Shown: one piece after another, positions 16,697 through 24,350 of the stretch
Layout: the number at the start of each line of letters is the position of its first letter
Position numbering within the stretch: the first letter of the stretch is position 1
Assembly (NCBI RefSeq): GCF_011764485.1
Contig: NZ_AP022848.1
Coordinates: forward strand, 2,198,001-2,262,000
DNA length: 64,000 nucleotides
Source of the DNA: Bosea sp. ANAM02
Lineage (GTDB): Bacteria; Pseudomonadota; Alphaproteobacteria; Rhizobiales; Beijerinckiaceae
Direction: 5' to 3'
The notes under the pieces: model-generated
Seen by the model: the letters and a program-made list of their open reading frames with translations, nothing else
Database searches by the model: none
Told to the model about the DNA's origin: nothing
Position numbers and translations under genes: made by a program

Positions 16697-16882
16697 CCAT
16701 GCGAACGCAGCGGCCCTCCGGCACGCTAGCGCGTCAACCATAATGGCATGTTAACGCGGCCGTGGCGTGAGCGCAGGCCACTCCGTGCGCGAGGGTTTGT
16801 TTGCCATCATCCACGGTCTGTTTTGGCCGGCTGCCGGAGATCGGCTAGGTTCCCTGCCCGCATCCGTTGCCGGCGAGGCTGC

Positions 16883-17422
16883 ATGACCACCCTGAGCCAG
16901 ATCGCGCTGTTCGTTCCGGGCTTCATGATGCTGGTTGCTTTCTGCACCTGCTTCCAGCGACGGCGCGCGCAACGCAGCGGCGGCTGGAGCTACCTGACGC
17001 CGGGGCCGTTCTCCTGGCTGGGAATGCTCTGCGGGGTGATCGTGTCGGCCGTCGGAACTCTCGTCGCGGCCGCAGGCAAGGCGCCGGTTCCGCTCGCGGC
17101 CTTTTTCGTGCTGGTCACGCTGGTGCTGGCCCTGACCATCATCGTCGAGCGCGTACGCTGGAACGGCAAGCGGATCGAGCGCCGCACGATGCTGCTGCAG
17201 GAACGGGTCCTGTCCTGGAACGAGCTGTCGCGTCTCGGAGTGGAGCTGACCGGGTATTACTGGATTTCCGGGTTTGCTGGACCGCGAATCCGCTTTTCGC
17301 CTTACGATAACGGCTTCGACCAGCTCATGGCGAAGGTTTCACGCCATCTGCCCGATGACGGGCCGCCGGCCGAGATGGTGCATGAGCCGGACCTCGCCTT
17401 GGTCCGGGCCCAGGCGGGCTGA
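16883..17422 (+). CDS. Hypothetical membrane protein with a C-terminal PH-like soluble domain
   Basis: 179 residues. One hydrophobic helix lies at the N-terminus (ALFVPGFMMLVAFC), then there are two more at about 46-90 (GMLCGVIVSAVGTLVAAAG; AAFFVLVTLVLALTIIVE). The C-terminal part of some 85 residues has a pattern like bacterial PH domains that read out a surface (RRTMLLQERVLSWNELSRLG; GPRIRFSPYDNGFDQLM). The ATG at 16883 follows GGCGAGGC; the frame is open upstream but that part is not protein-like. It stands alone on the plus strand between two minus-strand blocks, converging with the MotE-like gene. Function unknown. Confidence 0.65.
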   Translation: MTTLSQIALFVPGFMMLVAFCTCFQRRRAQRSGGWSYLTPGPFSWLGMLCGVIVSAVGTLVAAAGKAPVPLAAFFVLVTLVLALTIIVERVRWNGKRIERRTMLLQERVLSWNELSRLGVELTGYYWISGFAGPRIRFSPYDNGFDQLMAKVSRHLPDDGPPAEMVHEPDLALVRAQAG

Positions 17423-17432
17423 CAGGCTTGAA

Positions 17433-18248
17433 TCAGCGCCGCGGCGCCGGTGCGATCGCCGGGAGTTCGTTGCCGGGCAGAGGCGCTTCGTTCGTCACGC
17501 GCTCGACGGTCGCGACGCGTCCGCTGGTCGCCAGCGCGACGGTGAGCTTTTCGGCCCGGTCGGGTGACATCGCCGCCAGAACTTCCGACATCTTGCGCGG
17601 ATTCATCTGCTGGACCACCGGCACCAGCACGTCGAGGCCGAGGCGGTCGAAGACGCGGGCGGCATCCTTCGGCTTCATCGATTCGTACATGATGACGAGG
17701 TTCTTGATCGCCTTGGCTTCCTCGATGGCCGGCTTGCCGGCTCCCGGCCCGCCGGCCTTCTCTTCGAGTGCCTTGAGGTCGCCGACGCGGCCGTCGAGCT
17801 TCTTCTCGGCGGTATCGAGCAGGCGCTCGCGCATCTCGAGCTCGCGCATCCGGCTCTCCAGCTCCTCGCGCCGTTCGCCCAGACGCTCGAGGATCGCCTT
17901 TTCGGCCGGCGACACCGGCTGGACCGAGCCGTTCATGATGCCGGCCTTGTTGTTGGGATTGGCGGCGCGGGCTGCATCGGCCTTGGCCTCGGCCTCCTTC
18001 TTCCCCTCCGCCTCCTTCTTCCCCTCCGCCTTCTTCGGATCGGGAGCAGGCACGGAGCCGGTCGTCTCGGGGTCGAAGAGCGCGGGCCTGGGCTTGCCGG
18101 CGCCTTTGGCCTCGGCTTGCGCGAACAGCGGGGCGTTGGGCGGGATATGGCCGGGAGAGGGCTCCGCCGTCCAGGCGAGCAGCTTCAGCGCCAGGAGACC
18201 CATGGCGCCGAGAATCACTGCCGGCAGGAGGCGAGGCCGTTCGATCAC
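17433..18248 (-). CDS. MotE-like flagellar-associated protein (MgtE N-like domain)
   Basis: 271 residues. It has an N-terminal membrane anchor or signal (LLPAVILGAMGLLALKLLAW), a low-complexity Lys/Glu/Ala segment with the tandem unit KKEAEG, a coiled coil at about 135-190 and a C-terminal helical domain with YESMKPKDAARVFDRL and MNPRKMSEVLAAMSPDRAEK. That last part is the MgtE-N-like domain of alphaproteobacterial MotE proteins. MotE of Sinorhizobium is a periplasmic chaperone for the motility protein MotC. The GTG start at 18248 overlaps the upstream stop (GTGA), so it is coupled to the DUF6468 gene and to fliM and fliL. No motC-like gene is recognised in the window. Confidence 0.8.
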   Translation of the reverse strand: MIERPRLLPAVILGAMGLLALKLLAWTAEPSPGHIPPNAPLFAQAEAKGAGKPRPALFDPETTGSVPAPDPKKAEGKKEAEGKKEAEAKADAARAANPNNKAGIMNGSVQPVSPAEKAILERLGERREELESRMRELEMRERLLDTAEKKLDGRVGDLKALEEKAGGPGAGKPAIEEAKAIKNLVIMYESMKPKDAARVFDRLGLDVLVPVVQQMNPRKMSEVLAAMSPDRAEKLTVALATSGRVATVERVTNEAPLPGNELPAIAPAPRR

Positions 18249-18706
18249 GCCGCCTGTTCCTCCAGGCGGCGGGCGGCGCGGGCCCGGATGGCGGCGGCGG
18301 ACTGGGCCGCGCTCTCGAGCCGCGAGACCGGGACCGGGACCGGAGCGGGCGGCGCCTCGACCGGAGCCGCCTTGGCGCCGACGAGGGTCGCGGCGCTGAC
18401 GATCTGGCCGATGCGCTCCATCACCGCCTGGCCGGCCTCGACCTGGGCGGCGAGATCGGCGGCGTAGCGCTCGGCGGTGCGCAGGCGCTCCTCCAGGGTG
18501 CGGTCGCAATCGCCCAGGGTCGACTTGAGGCCCGCGATGGCGCGCTCGGCATTGTCGGTCGCGGTGATCAGCGCGCCCACCGTCTGGCGCATGCCGGCCT
18601 CGTCCGCCTTCAGGCGCTCGATGCGCTTGGTCAGGATGAAGCAGGTGACGATGGTGGCGACGAGAAGACAGGCGACAAGCACGTCGGCGATGAGATTGAG
18701 CGTCAT
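18245..18706 (-). CDS. DUF6468-type membrane-anchored coiled-coil protein
   Basis: 153 residues. One N-terminal helix (LIADVLVACLLVATIVTCFI) is followed by a coiled coil with regular heptads (about 28-95; LKADEAGMRQTVGALITATD) and a Pro/Val-rich stretch (APVEAPPAPVPVPVSRL) before a short basic tail. Proteins of this size and layout are found between fliM and the MotE-like gene in many Rhizobiales and Caulobacterales and are annotated as DUF6468. A flagellar motor role is inferred from that conserved position only. The start is the ATG at 18706, 10 bp after the fliM stop. Confidence 0.75.
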   Translation of the reverse strand: MTLNLIADVLVACLLVATIVTCFILTKRIERLKADEAGMRQTVGALITATDNAERAIAGLKSTLGDCDRTLEERLRTAERYAADLAAQVEAGQAVMERIGQIVSAATLVGAKAAPVEAPPAPVPVPVSRLESAAQSAAAIRARAARRLEEQAA

Positions 18707-18716
18707 GACATCCCTA

Positions 18717-19844
18717 TCAGGTGGTGGCGCCGAGATGGCTGGCGAGGCTGTCGAAGGCGGCAAGCGTCGTCTTGGAGCGGCGCAGCGGATTCACCACCTG
18801 CACCGCGATCTTGTCGTCGACCCGGCCGATACGGCCCTCCGTGACGACGAAGTCGCCGCAGCGCAGCGAGACGATCGAATCGGGCCTGGCGTCGAACATC
18901 AGCGTGTCGCCGATCTCCAGCTTCATGACGCGCTTCAGCGGCAACTGGGTCTCGTGGAGCACGCAGGTGACGTCGATATCGGCCTGCCAGACTTCGGTCG
19001 CGAGATGGTTCTCCCAGATCGGATCGCGCCCGAGCTTCTCACCCATGAAGCTTTCGAGCAGCAGTTCACGGATCGGCTCGATCGTGGCGTAGGGCAGGAG
19101 GATATGCAGCGCGCCGCCACGGCCCTCCATGTCGAATTTCAGCTCGACGCGGATGGCGGCATTGGCGGGGCGGGAGATCGAGACGAAGCGCGGGTTGGAT
19201 TCGACACGGTCGACCGTGAAGATCACCGGCGAGAGCGGCTTGAAGGCGGCCTCGGCATCGCCCAGCACCAGCTCGATCACGCGGCGGACCATGCGGATCT
19301 CGATGGAGGTGAAGGGGCGGCCGTCGATGCGCGGGGCCGGCTGGCCGCGCTTGCCGCCGAACATCGCGTCGAGGACGGAGTAGATCAGGGAGGACTCGAT
19401 GGTGATGAGACCGAAATTGTCCCATTCCTCGGCCTTGAACACCGAGAGCAGCGCCGGCTGCGAGATCGAGTTGATGTAGTCGCCGAAGCGTACCGAGCGG
19501 ATGCTCTCCAGCGTGACCTCGACATTGTCCGTGAAGAAATTGCGCAGGCTGGTCGAGAGCAGGCGCACCAGGCGCTCGAAGATGATTTCGAGCATCGGCA
19601 GGCGTTCATAGGCGACCGAGCCGGAATCGACGATCGCCTGGATGCCGTTGCGGGACGTGCCGTCGTCGCCGCTGGAGAAACCGAGCATCGTGTCGATTTC
19701 TTCCTGCGACATCAGGCGGTCGGTACCGCCTTCCTGTTCGCCATCGTCCTCGACGATGTCGGGCATGGCGGCCCAGCCGGCGGCCATACCCTCCGGGGTC
19801 AGCGGCTCGTCGCTCGGCTTGTTCTTGTCGTCTTCGGTGCTCAT
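18717..19844 (-). CDS. fliM: Flagellar motor switch protein FliM
   Basis: 375 residues. The N-terminal part contains LMSQEEIDTMLGFSSG (about 44-59), the usual FliM lead-in before the core. The middle domain carries IDGRPFTSIEIRMVRRVIEL, a hallmark block of FliM, and the C-terminal SpoA domain has IGDTLMFDARPDSIVSLRCG. FliM forms the switch ring at the base of the motor, binds phosphorylated CheY and sets rotation sense. The N-terminus is longer and more acidic than in enteric FliM. It lies between fliL upstream and DUF6468/MotE-like genes downstream on the same strand. Plausibly transcribed from the CtrA-linked promoter before fliL. Confidence 0.95.
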   Translation of the reverse strand: MSTEDDKNKPSDEPLTPEGMAAGWAAMPDIVEDDGEQEGGTDRLMSQEEIDTMLGFSSGDDGTSRNGIQAIVDSGSVAYERLPMLEIIFERLVRLLSTSLRNFFTDNVEVTLESIRSVRFGDYINSISQPALLSVFKAEEWDNFGLITIESSLIYSVLDAMFGGKRGQPAPRIDGRPFTSIEIRMVRRVIELVLGDAEAAFKPLSPVIFTVDRVESNPRFVSISRPANAAIRVELKFDMEGRGGALHILLPYATIEPIRELLLESFMGEKLGRDPIWENHLATEVWQADIDVTCVLHETQLPLKRVMKLEIGDTLMFDARPDSIVSLRCGDFVVTEGRIGRVDDKIAVQVVNPLRRSKTTLAAFDSLASHLGATT

Positions 19845-19890
19845 CTCTGCGCCGCCATCTCGGTCCGGTCTGCGAGAGCCATCGGCTCGC

Positions 19891-20394
19891 TCACTGCACC
19901 AGCAGTTCCTTGAACAACACGGCGTCGACCTTGGCCGGATAGACAGTCAGGTTGACGCGGCGCAGCAGTTCTTCCTTGAGCCGGAACATGCCGGCCGAGC
20001 CTTCGAGGTCGGAGGGACGCAGTTCGCGCATGAAGACCTGGAAGGCGTCCTCGACGCGCGGCAGCAGCGGCCTGACCTGGTCCGCCGCCTTGGCATCGGC
20101 GATCTCCAGCACGACCTTGATCTTCATCACCGACTGGCGGTCCTGCTGGCCGCTATTGGACATGCCGATCATCATGTCCTTCATGTCGAGGAAGGCGATG
20201 GGGTTCTTGGCCTTGGCCGCTGCTTCCGCGGCGGCGACCTGTTCGGGCGAGGGCTTCTTGAGGAAGAACCAGCCGCCACCGCCGGCAGCCGCCAGCAGCA
20301 CGACACCGCCGATGATGATGAAGAGCTTCTTCTTGCTCTTCGGCGCCTCTTCGCCGGCAGCGCCTTCCTCTTTCACCTTGGGTTTCTTCGCCAT
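19891..20394 (-). CDS. fliL: Flagellar basal body-associated protein FliL
   Basis: 167 residues. A basic cytoplasmic head (KKPKVKEEG...PKSKKK) leads to one membrane helix (LFIIIGGVVLLAAAGGGGWFF) and a periplasmic domain with QSVMKIKVVLEIADAKAADQ and LPRVEDAFQVFMRELRPSDL. The C-terminus LTVYPAKVDAVLFKELLVQ matches the conserved FliL ending (V-x-V-LF-E-LVQ). FliL surrounds the stator units and supports torque and stator stability. It is the first gene of the minus-strand motor operon and has a perfect TTAA-N7-TTAA box about 70-80 bp upstream. Confidence 0.93.
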   Translation of the reverse strand: MAKKPKVKEEGAAGEEAPKSKKKLFIIIGGVVLLAAAGGGGWFFLKKPSPEQVAAAEAAAKAKNPIAFLDMKDMMIGMSNSGQQDRQSVMKIKVVLEIADAKAADQVRPLLPRVEDAFQVFMRELRPSDLEGSAGMFRLKEELLRRVNLTVYPAKVDAVLFKELLVQ

Positions 20395-20461
20395 CTCGTC
20401 ACGCGCCCCGGGTCGTCGGGCCGCCTTCTGCCACCCATGTGAGCACCTTCGCCAGTTACGG

Positions 20462-20476
20462 TTAACGCGTCGTTAA
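20462..20476 (-). promoter_or_regulatory. CtrA-binding box upstream of fliL
   Basis: On the minus strand the sequence reads TTAACGACGCGTTAAC, an exact TTAA-N7-TTAAC match to the CtrA consensus known from Caulobacter and Rhizobiales. It lies 68-82 bp upstream of the fliL start codon, the position expected for a CtrA-activated early flagellar promoter. The Caulobacter fliLM operon is CtrA-controlled, which supports the call. Confidence 0.7.
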
Positions 20477-20592
20477 GGCGGCATAATTTGCCGGGCCGTT
20501 CTTGCCGCTCCAGCAGCCTGTGCCGAGTGCCGGTGGCTGACGGATTCGAGCTATCAATCAATGATATCAAAGGCTTGCAGGAATTAACCATC

Positions 20593-20609
20593 CTGGCATG
20601 CCGTTTGCC
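20593..20609 (+). promoter_or_regulatory. Sigma-54-type promoter upstream of flgF
   Basis: CTGGCATG-CCGT-TTGCC fits the -24/-12 consensus YTGGCACG-N4-TTGCW with the invariant GG and GC at exact spacing and two mismatches elsewhere. It lies about 70-85 bp before the flgF GTG start. Sigma-54 with FlbD drives rod and hook operons in Caulobacter; whether the same holds here is inferred. Confidence 0.55.
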
Positions 20610-20678
20610 GGTATCGGGCCGTGGCGACTGCGCTGGGGAGCGTCGAGGTCGCCGCGGGACATGATCGGGAGATAAGCC

Positions 20679-21422
20679 GTGGAGAACGCGCTTCTCATCG
20701 GCCTGTCGCGTCAGGTGGCTCTGGCGCGCGAGCTGGACGTCATCGCCAACAACATGGCGAATGTCGGCACCAATGGATTCAAGGCGCGCAGCGCGCGCTT
20801 CAACGAATTCCTCATGCCTGTGGCGAAGGCCGACGCTTTCAAGCCGGCCGACCGGCCGCTTTCCTATGTCATCGACAAGGGCACGCCGCTCGACCTGTCG
20901 CAGGGCACGATCGAGATGACCGGCAATCCGCTCGACGTCGCGCTGAAGGGCGACAACTACCTCGTCGTGCAGACGCCGAACGGCGAGCGCTATACCCGCG
21001 CCGGCTCCCTGACCATCGACCGGCAGGGCCGGCTCGTGACCCAGACCGGTTTGCCGGTGATGGGCGATGGCGGGCCGATCGCCTTCGGCTCCAGCGAACA
21101 TTCCATGCGCATCGCCGCCGACGGTACCGTCAGCAGCGACCAGGGCACGCGCGGCAAGCTGCGCCAGGTCCGCTTCGCCGACCCGGCCGCGCTGGTCAGC
21201 GAAGGCACCAACCTGTTCTCCTCGACCACGCCGCCGCAGGCCGCCGGCATCGAGGCGCGGCTGGAGCCTGGCGCGATCGAGCGCTCCAACGTCAAGGCCG
21301 TGGTCGAACTGACCCGCCTGATGGAGGTGCAGCGCAACTACCAGAGCGTCGCCAACATGATGAGCAAATCCGACGAACTGCGCAGCCGGGCGATCTCGCG
21401 CCTGGCCGACCAGCAAGCCTGA
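20679..21422 (+). CDS. flgF: Flagellar basal-body rod protein FlgF
   Basis: 247 residues, starting with GTG. The N-terminus MENALLIGLSRQVALARELD followed by VIANNMANVGTNGFKA is the rod-protein signature (NNxANxxTxGFK). The C-terminus ends in the conserved coiled-coil pattern VVELTRLMEVQRNYQS, shared by axial flagellar proteins. FlgF is one of the proximal rod components linking the MS ring to the distal rod. It is the first gene of the plus-strand flgF-flgG-flgA-flgH set; flgG follows after 21 bp. Confidence 0.93.
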   Translation: MENALLIGLSRQVALARELDVIANNMANVGTNGFKARSARFNEFLMPVAKADAFKPADRPLSYVIDKGTPLDLSQGTIEMTGNPLDVALKGDNYLVVQTPNGERYTRAGSLTIDRQGRLVTQTGLPVMGDGGPIAFGSSEHSMRIAADGTVSSDQGTRGKLRQVRFADPAALVSEGTNLFSSTTPPQAAGIEARLEPGAIERSNVKAVVELTRLMEVQRNYQSVANMMSKSDELRSRAISRLADQQA

Positions 21423-21443
21423 TAGCGGAGAGGAGCACGCACC

Positions 21444-22235
21444 ATGCGCGCCATGCAGACAGCCGCGACCGGCATGATGGCCCAGGAGATGAACGTCCAG
21501 GTCATCTCCAACAACATCGCGAACGTCCGGACCACCGGCTACAAGCGCCAGCAGATCCATTTCCAGGACCTGCTCTACGAGCATTTCCGGCGCGCCGGCT
21601 CGGCCACATCGGACCAGAACACCCAGGCACCGGCGGGCACCTTCATCGGCTCGGGCGTCAAGACGGTCTCGACCGGCCGCGTCATGACCCAGGGCAACAT
21701 CACCCCGACCGAGAAGCCCTATGACGTCGCGATCCGCGGCGAAGGCTTCTTCCGCATCCGCATGCCGGACGGGCGCACCACCTACAGCCGCGACGGCTCG
21801 TTTGATCTCGACGCGCAGGGCCAGATCGTCACCCGCGACGGCTATCAGGTCGAGCCCGGCATCACCGTGCCGAACAACGCCTCCAGCGTCAGCATCAACG
21901 CGCAGGGCATCGTCGAGGCGATGGTGCCCGGACAGACCGCGCCGCAGCAGCTCGGCCAGATCCAGCTCGTGCGCTTCGTCAACAAGGTCGGCCTCGAGTC
22001 CATCGGCGACAACCTCTATGTCGAGACGGCCGCCTCGGGCCAGCCGATCGACGGCTTCGGCGGCGGCGAGGGCTTCGGCACGCTGCAGCAGAACTATCTC
22101 GAAGAAGGCAACGTTCAGGCCGTGACGGAGCTCTCCTCCCTCATCGCCGCGCAGCGCGCCTACGAGATGAACTCCAAGGTCATCACCGCCGCCGACCAGA
22201 TGATGTCGGCGACGACCCAGATGTTCCGCGGGTAA
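21444..22235 (+). CDS. flgG: Flagellar basal-body distal rod protein FlgG
   Basis: 263 residues, near the typical 260. It starts MRAMQTAATGMMAQEMNVQV followed by ISNNIANVRTTGYKRQQIHF, matching the FlgG opening (ALxTAATGM-AQ; NNxANxxTTGYK). The internal EKPYDVAIRGEGFFRIRMPD and the C-terminal LEEGNVQAVTELSSLIAAQR plus AYEMNSKVI are conserved FlgG blocks. The protein builds the distal rod through which the P and L rings assemble. A clean GGAGAGGAGC-type ribosome-binding site precedes the ATG. Confidence 0.95.
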   Translation: MRAMQTAATGMMAQEMNVQVISNNIANVRTTGYKRQQIHFQDLLYEHFRRAGSATSDQNTQAPAGTFIGSGVKTVSTGRVMTQGNITPTEKPYDVAIRGEGFFRIRMPDGRTTYSRDGSFDLDAQGQIVTRDGYQVEPGITVPNNASSVSINAQGIVEAMVPGQTAPQQLGQIQLVRFVNKVGLESIGDNLYVETAASGQPIDGFGGGEGFGTLQQNYLEEGNVQAVTELSSLIAAQRAYEMNSKVITAADQMMSATTQMFRG

Positions 22236-22247
22236 GGGGGCACCAGC

Positions 22248-23294
22248 ATGATCCGCCTTTCCCTGATCGTCCTGCTGCTCTCCGGCTCGGCCGCGTTCGC
22301 CGCGCCGCAGCAGAGCCAGAGCGAGCCGGTCGCGGTGGCCGCGGCGGTTGCGGCCCCCGCTGCCGCGGCGCTGCCGGCCAAGCTCCGACTGCGCCCCGAA
22401 ATCAACCTGTCTCGCGATCTCGTCACCTTCGGCGATCTCATTCCGGGCCTTGCCGGAGAGGCCGCAGCGACCGCCGCCTTCCGGGCGCCGGCGCTGGGCG
22501 AGACCGGCACCATACAGGTCGCCCGCGTCGTCGAGGCCGCCCGCGCCGCCGGCATCATCCACGATGCCAATGAGCTGCACGGCCAGGGCTTCGCGCAGGT
22601 CGTGGTGACGCGCGCCGCACGCCGCATCACCGCCATCGATCTCGAAGCCGCCGTGAAGACCGGATTGCAGGAGCGCTTCGGCGTCGATGCCCGCATCTTC
22701 GCCCTGGCGATCGACGGCGGGGCGCCAAGCGTCGCGATCGAGCCGGAACTGACCGGCGACGTCGCCGTGGTCGACCTCTCCTTCGATGCCCGCTCGCGGC
22801 GTCTGCAGGCCCGGCTCGCGGTGCCCGGCAGCGCGGCGATGCGGCTGAAGCCCCTGCGCATCTCCGGCCAGCTCGTCGAGACCATGGAGGTGGTGGTGCC
22901 CAAGCGCCTGATCGCCCGCGGCGAGACGCTGGGGAAGGACGACGTCACCGTCGAGCGCCGCCCGCGCGACGGCCAGGGCAACGAGATCATCGGCGATGTC
23001 CGGGCCGCGATCGACAAGGTGGCGCGCCGGGCATTGCTCGCCGGGGTGCCGCTGCGCAGCAGCGACGTCCAGCGCGAGGAGATCGTCGCGAAGGGGGACC
23101 TCGTCACCATCGTCTACGAGGCGCCGGGCCTGCTGATCACGCTGCGCGGCCGGGCCAACGAAGCCGGCGCGATGGGCGATGTCGTCTCCGTCACCAATCC
23201 CCAGTCGAAGCGCGTGCTGCAGGGCAAGGTCAGCGGGCCGGGGCGGGTCTCCGTCCAGCCTTCCGCCGCCGGCCGTATCGCCAGCGCCCAGTAA
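22248..23294 (+). CDS. flgA: Flagellar P-ring chaperone FlgA
   Basis: 348 residues. It has a signal peptide (MIRLSLIVLLLSGSAAFAA), an Ala/Val-rich linker and two SAF-like regions. The C-terminal domain is the clearest: VPKRLIARGETLGKDDVTVE, then RALLAGVPLRSSDV, KGDLVTIVYEAPGLLITLRG, and the end VSVTNPQSKRVLQGKVSG. FlgA works in the periplasm to assist polymerisation of FlgI into the P ring. It is longer than enteric FlgA, as usual in alphaproteobacteria. flgI itself is not in the window. Confidence 0.92.
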   Translation: MIRLSLIVLLLSGSAAFAAPQQSQSEPVAVAAAVAAPAAAALPAKLRLRPEINLSRDLVTFGDLIPGLAGEAAATAAFRAPALGETGTIQVARVVEAARAAGIIHDANELHGQGFAQVVVTRAARRITAIDLEAAVKTGLQERFGVDARIFALAIDGGAPSVAIEPELTGDVAVVDLSFDARSRRLQARLAVPGSAAMRLKPLRISGQLVETMEVVVPKRLIARGETLGKDDVTVERRPRDGQGNEIIGDVRAAIDKVARRALLAGVPLRSSDVQREEIVAKGDLVTIVYEAPGLLITLRGRANEAGAMGDVVSVTNPQSKRVLQGKVSGPGRVSVQPSAAGRIASAQ

Positions 23295-23312
23295 AGTTCC
23301 GTGGAAAGAGCC

Positions 23313-24065
23313 ATGTACGCCAACCGCCTCGCCAAGCTTTCCGGCCTCCTGCTGCTGACCGCTTCGCTCGGCGCCTGCGGTATCGGCGACCGCCTCGCCA
23401 ATGTCGGCCAGGCGCCGACGCTCTCGCCGATCGAGGATCCGACCGCTGCCAAGGGCTACAAGCCGGTGCAGATGCCGATGCCGGAGGTGTCGCATGCTTC
23501 CTACGCGCCGAATTCGCTCTGGCGCACCGGCTCGCGCGCCTTCTTCAAGGACCAGCGCGCCCGCAATGTCGGCGATCTCGTCACCGTCAAGGTCAAGGTC
23601 ACCGACCGGGCGCAGCTCAACAACACGACCAAGCGCAGCCGCAAGAACGGTGAGGATCTCGGCGCCGAGAACGCTTTCGGCTTCGAGAACAAGCTCGATG
23701 CCTTCCTGCCGAACGGCGCCAAGGCTTCCTCGCTGCTCAAGCTCGAATCGGACGGCTCCAGCGAGGGGGCGGGCTCGGTCAACCGCTCCGAGACCCTGGC
23801 GACGAACGTCGCGGCGGTCGTCACCCAGAACCTGCCCAACGGCAACCTCGTGATCGAGGGCAAGCAGGAGATCCGCGTCAATTTCGAGGTGCGCGAGCTG
23901 ATCGTCGCCGGCGTGATCCGGCCCGAGGACATCGAATCCGACAACACGATCGAATCGACCAAGATCGCCCAGGCCCGCATCGCCTATGGTGGCCGCGGCC
24001 AGATCACCGATGTCCAGCAGCCGCGCTACGGCCAGCAGGTGATGGACATCCTGCTGCCGTTCTAA
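23313..24065 (+). CDS. flgH: Flagellar L-ring lipoprotein FlgH
   Basis: 250 residues from the ATG at 23313, which follows GGAAAGAG; a GTG 12 bp upstream in the same frame is less likely. The lipobox is at TASLGAC, with cysteine 22 as the lipidation site. The sequence SLWRTGSRAFFKDQRARNVG followed by DLVTVKVKVTDRAQLNN is the FlgH core, and the C-terminus AYGGRGQITDVQQPRYGQQV is conserved. FlgH forms the outer-membrane L ring. Last gene of the four-gene set; a terminator lies about 145 bp downstream. Confidence 0.94.
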   Translation: MYANRLAKLSGLLLLTASLGACGIGDRLANVGQAPTLSPIEDPTAAKGYKPVQMPMPEVSHASYAPNSLWRTGSRAFFKDQRARNVGDLVTVKVKVTDRAQLNNTTKRSRKNGEDLGAENAFGFENKLDAFLPNGAKASSLLKLESDGSSEGAGSVNRSETLATNVAAVVTQNLPNGNLVIEGKQEIRVNFEVRELIVAGVIRPEDIESDNTIESTKIAQARIAYGGRGQITDVQQPRYGQQVMDILLPF

Positions 24066-24210
24066 GCCGCGCGAACGGTCTCCCCGAAATCCCGGTCGGC
24101 GCGGAACGCTCCCCCCTGTCTCCGCGCCGGACGGCCGGCGGCCTCTCCCGAGCCGCCACCATCCCGGCCGCCCGCCACGCTCCCCAAGCTTTCACGGCAG
24201 GCGGCCCCAG

Positions 24211-24239
24211 GCCCCGCGTTCTCCCGACGCGGGGCTTTT
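24211..24239 (+). terminator. Intrinsic terminator after flgH
   Basis: GCCCCGCG and CGCGGGGC form an 8-bp stem over a 9-base loop, followed by TTTTC. It lies in the 285-base space between flgH and the convergent SulP gene, so it most likely ends the flagellar transcript. The rest of that space holds no gene I can support. Confidence 0.65.
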
Positions 24240-24350
24240 CCATCATGGCGGCCGGATCGCCACGCGTGCTGTTCGAACATAGCGGCAATCCCGCTCCTTC
24301 CTCCGGGCGCGGGATCGCTTTGCGAGGCGGCCCATTCTTGGGGCTGGTCT

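Noticed and set aside
20373..23495. A 1040-codon open frame on the minus strand across flgF, flgG, flgA and most of flgH
   Set aside because: It is antisense to four clearly recognised flagellar genes and its translation is rich in His, Arg, Asp and Gly with no domain; it arises from high GC at third codon positions of the true genes.
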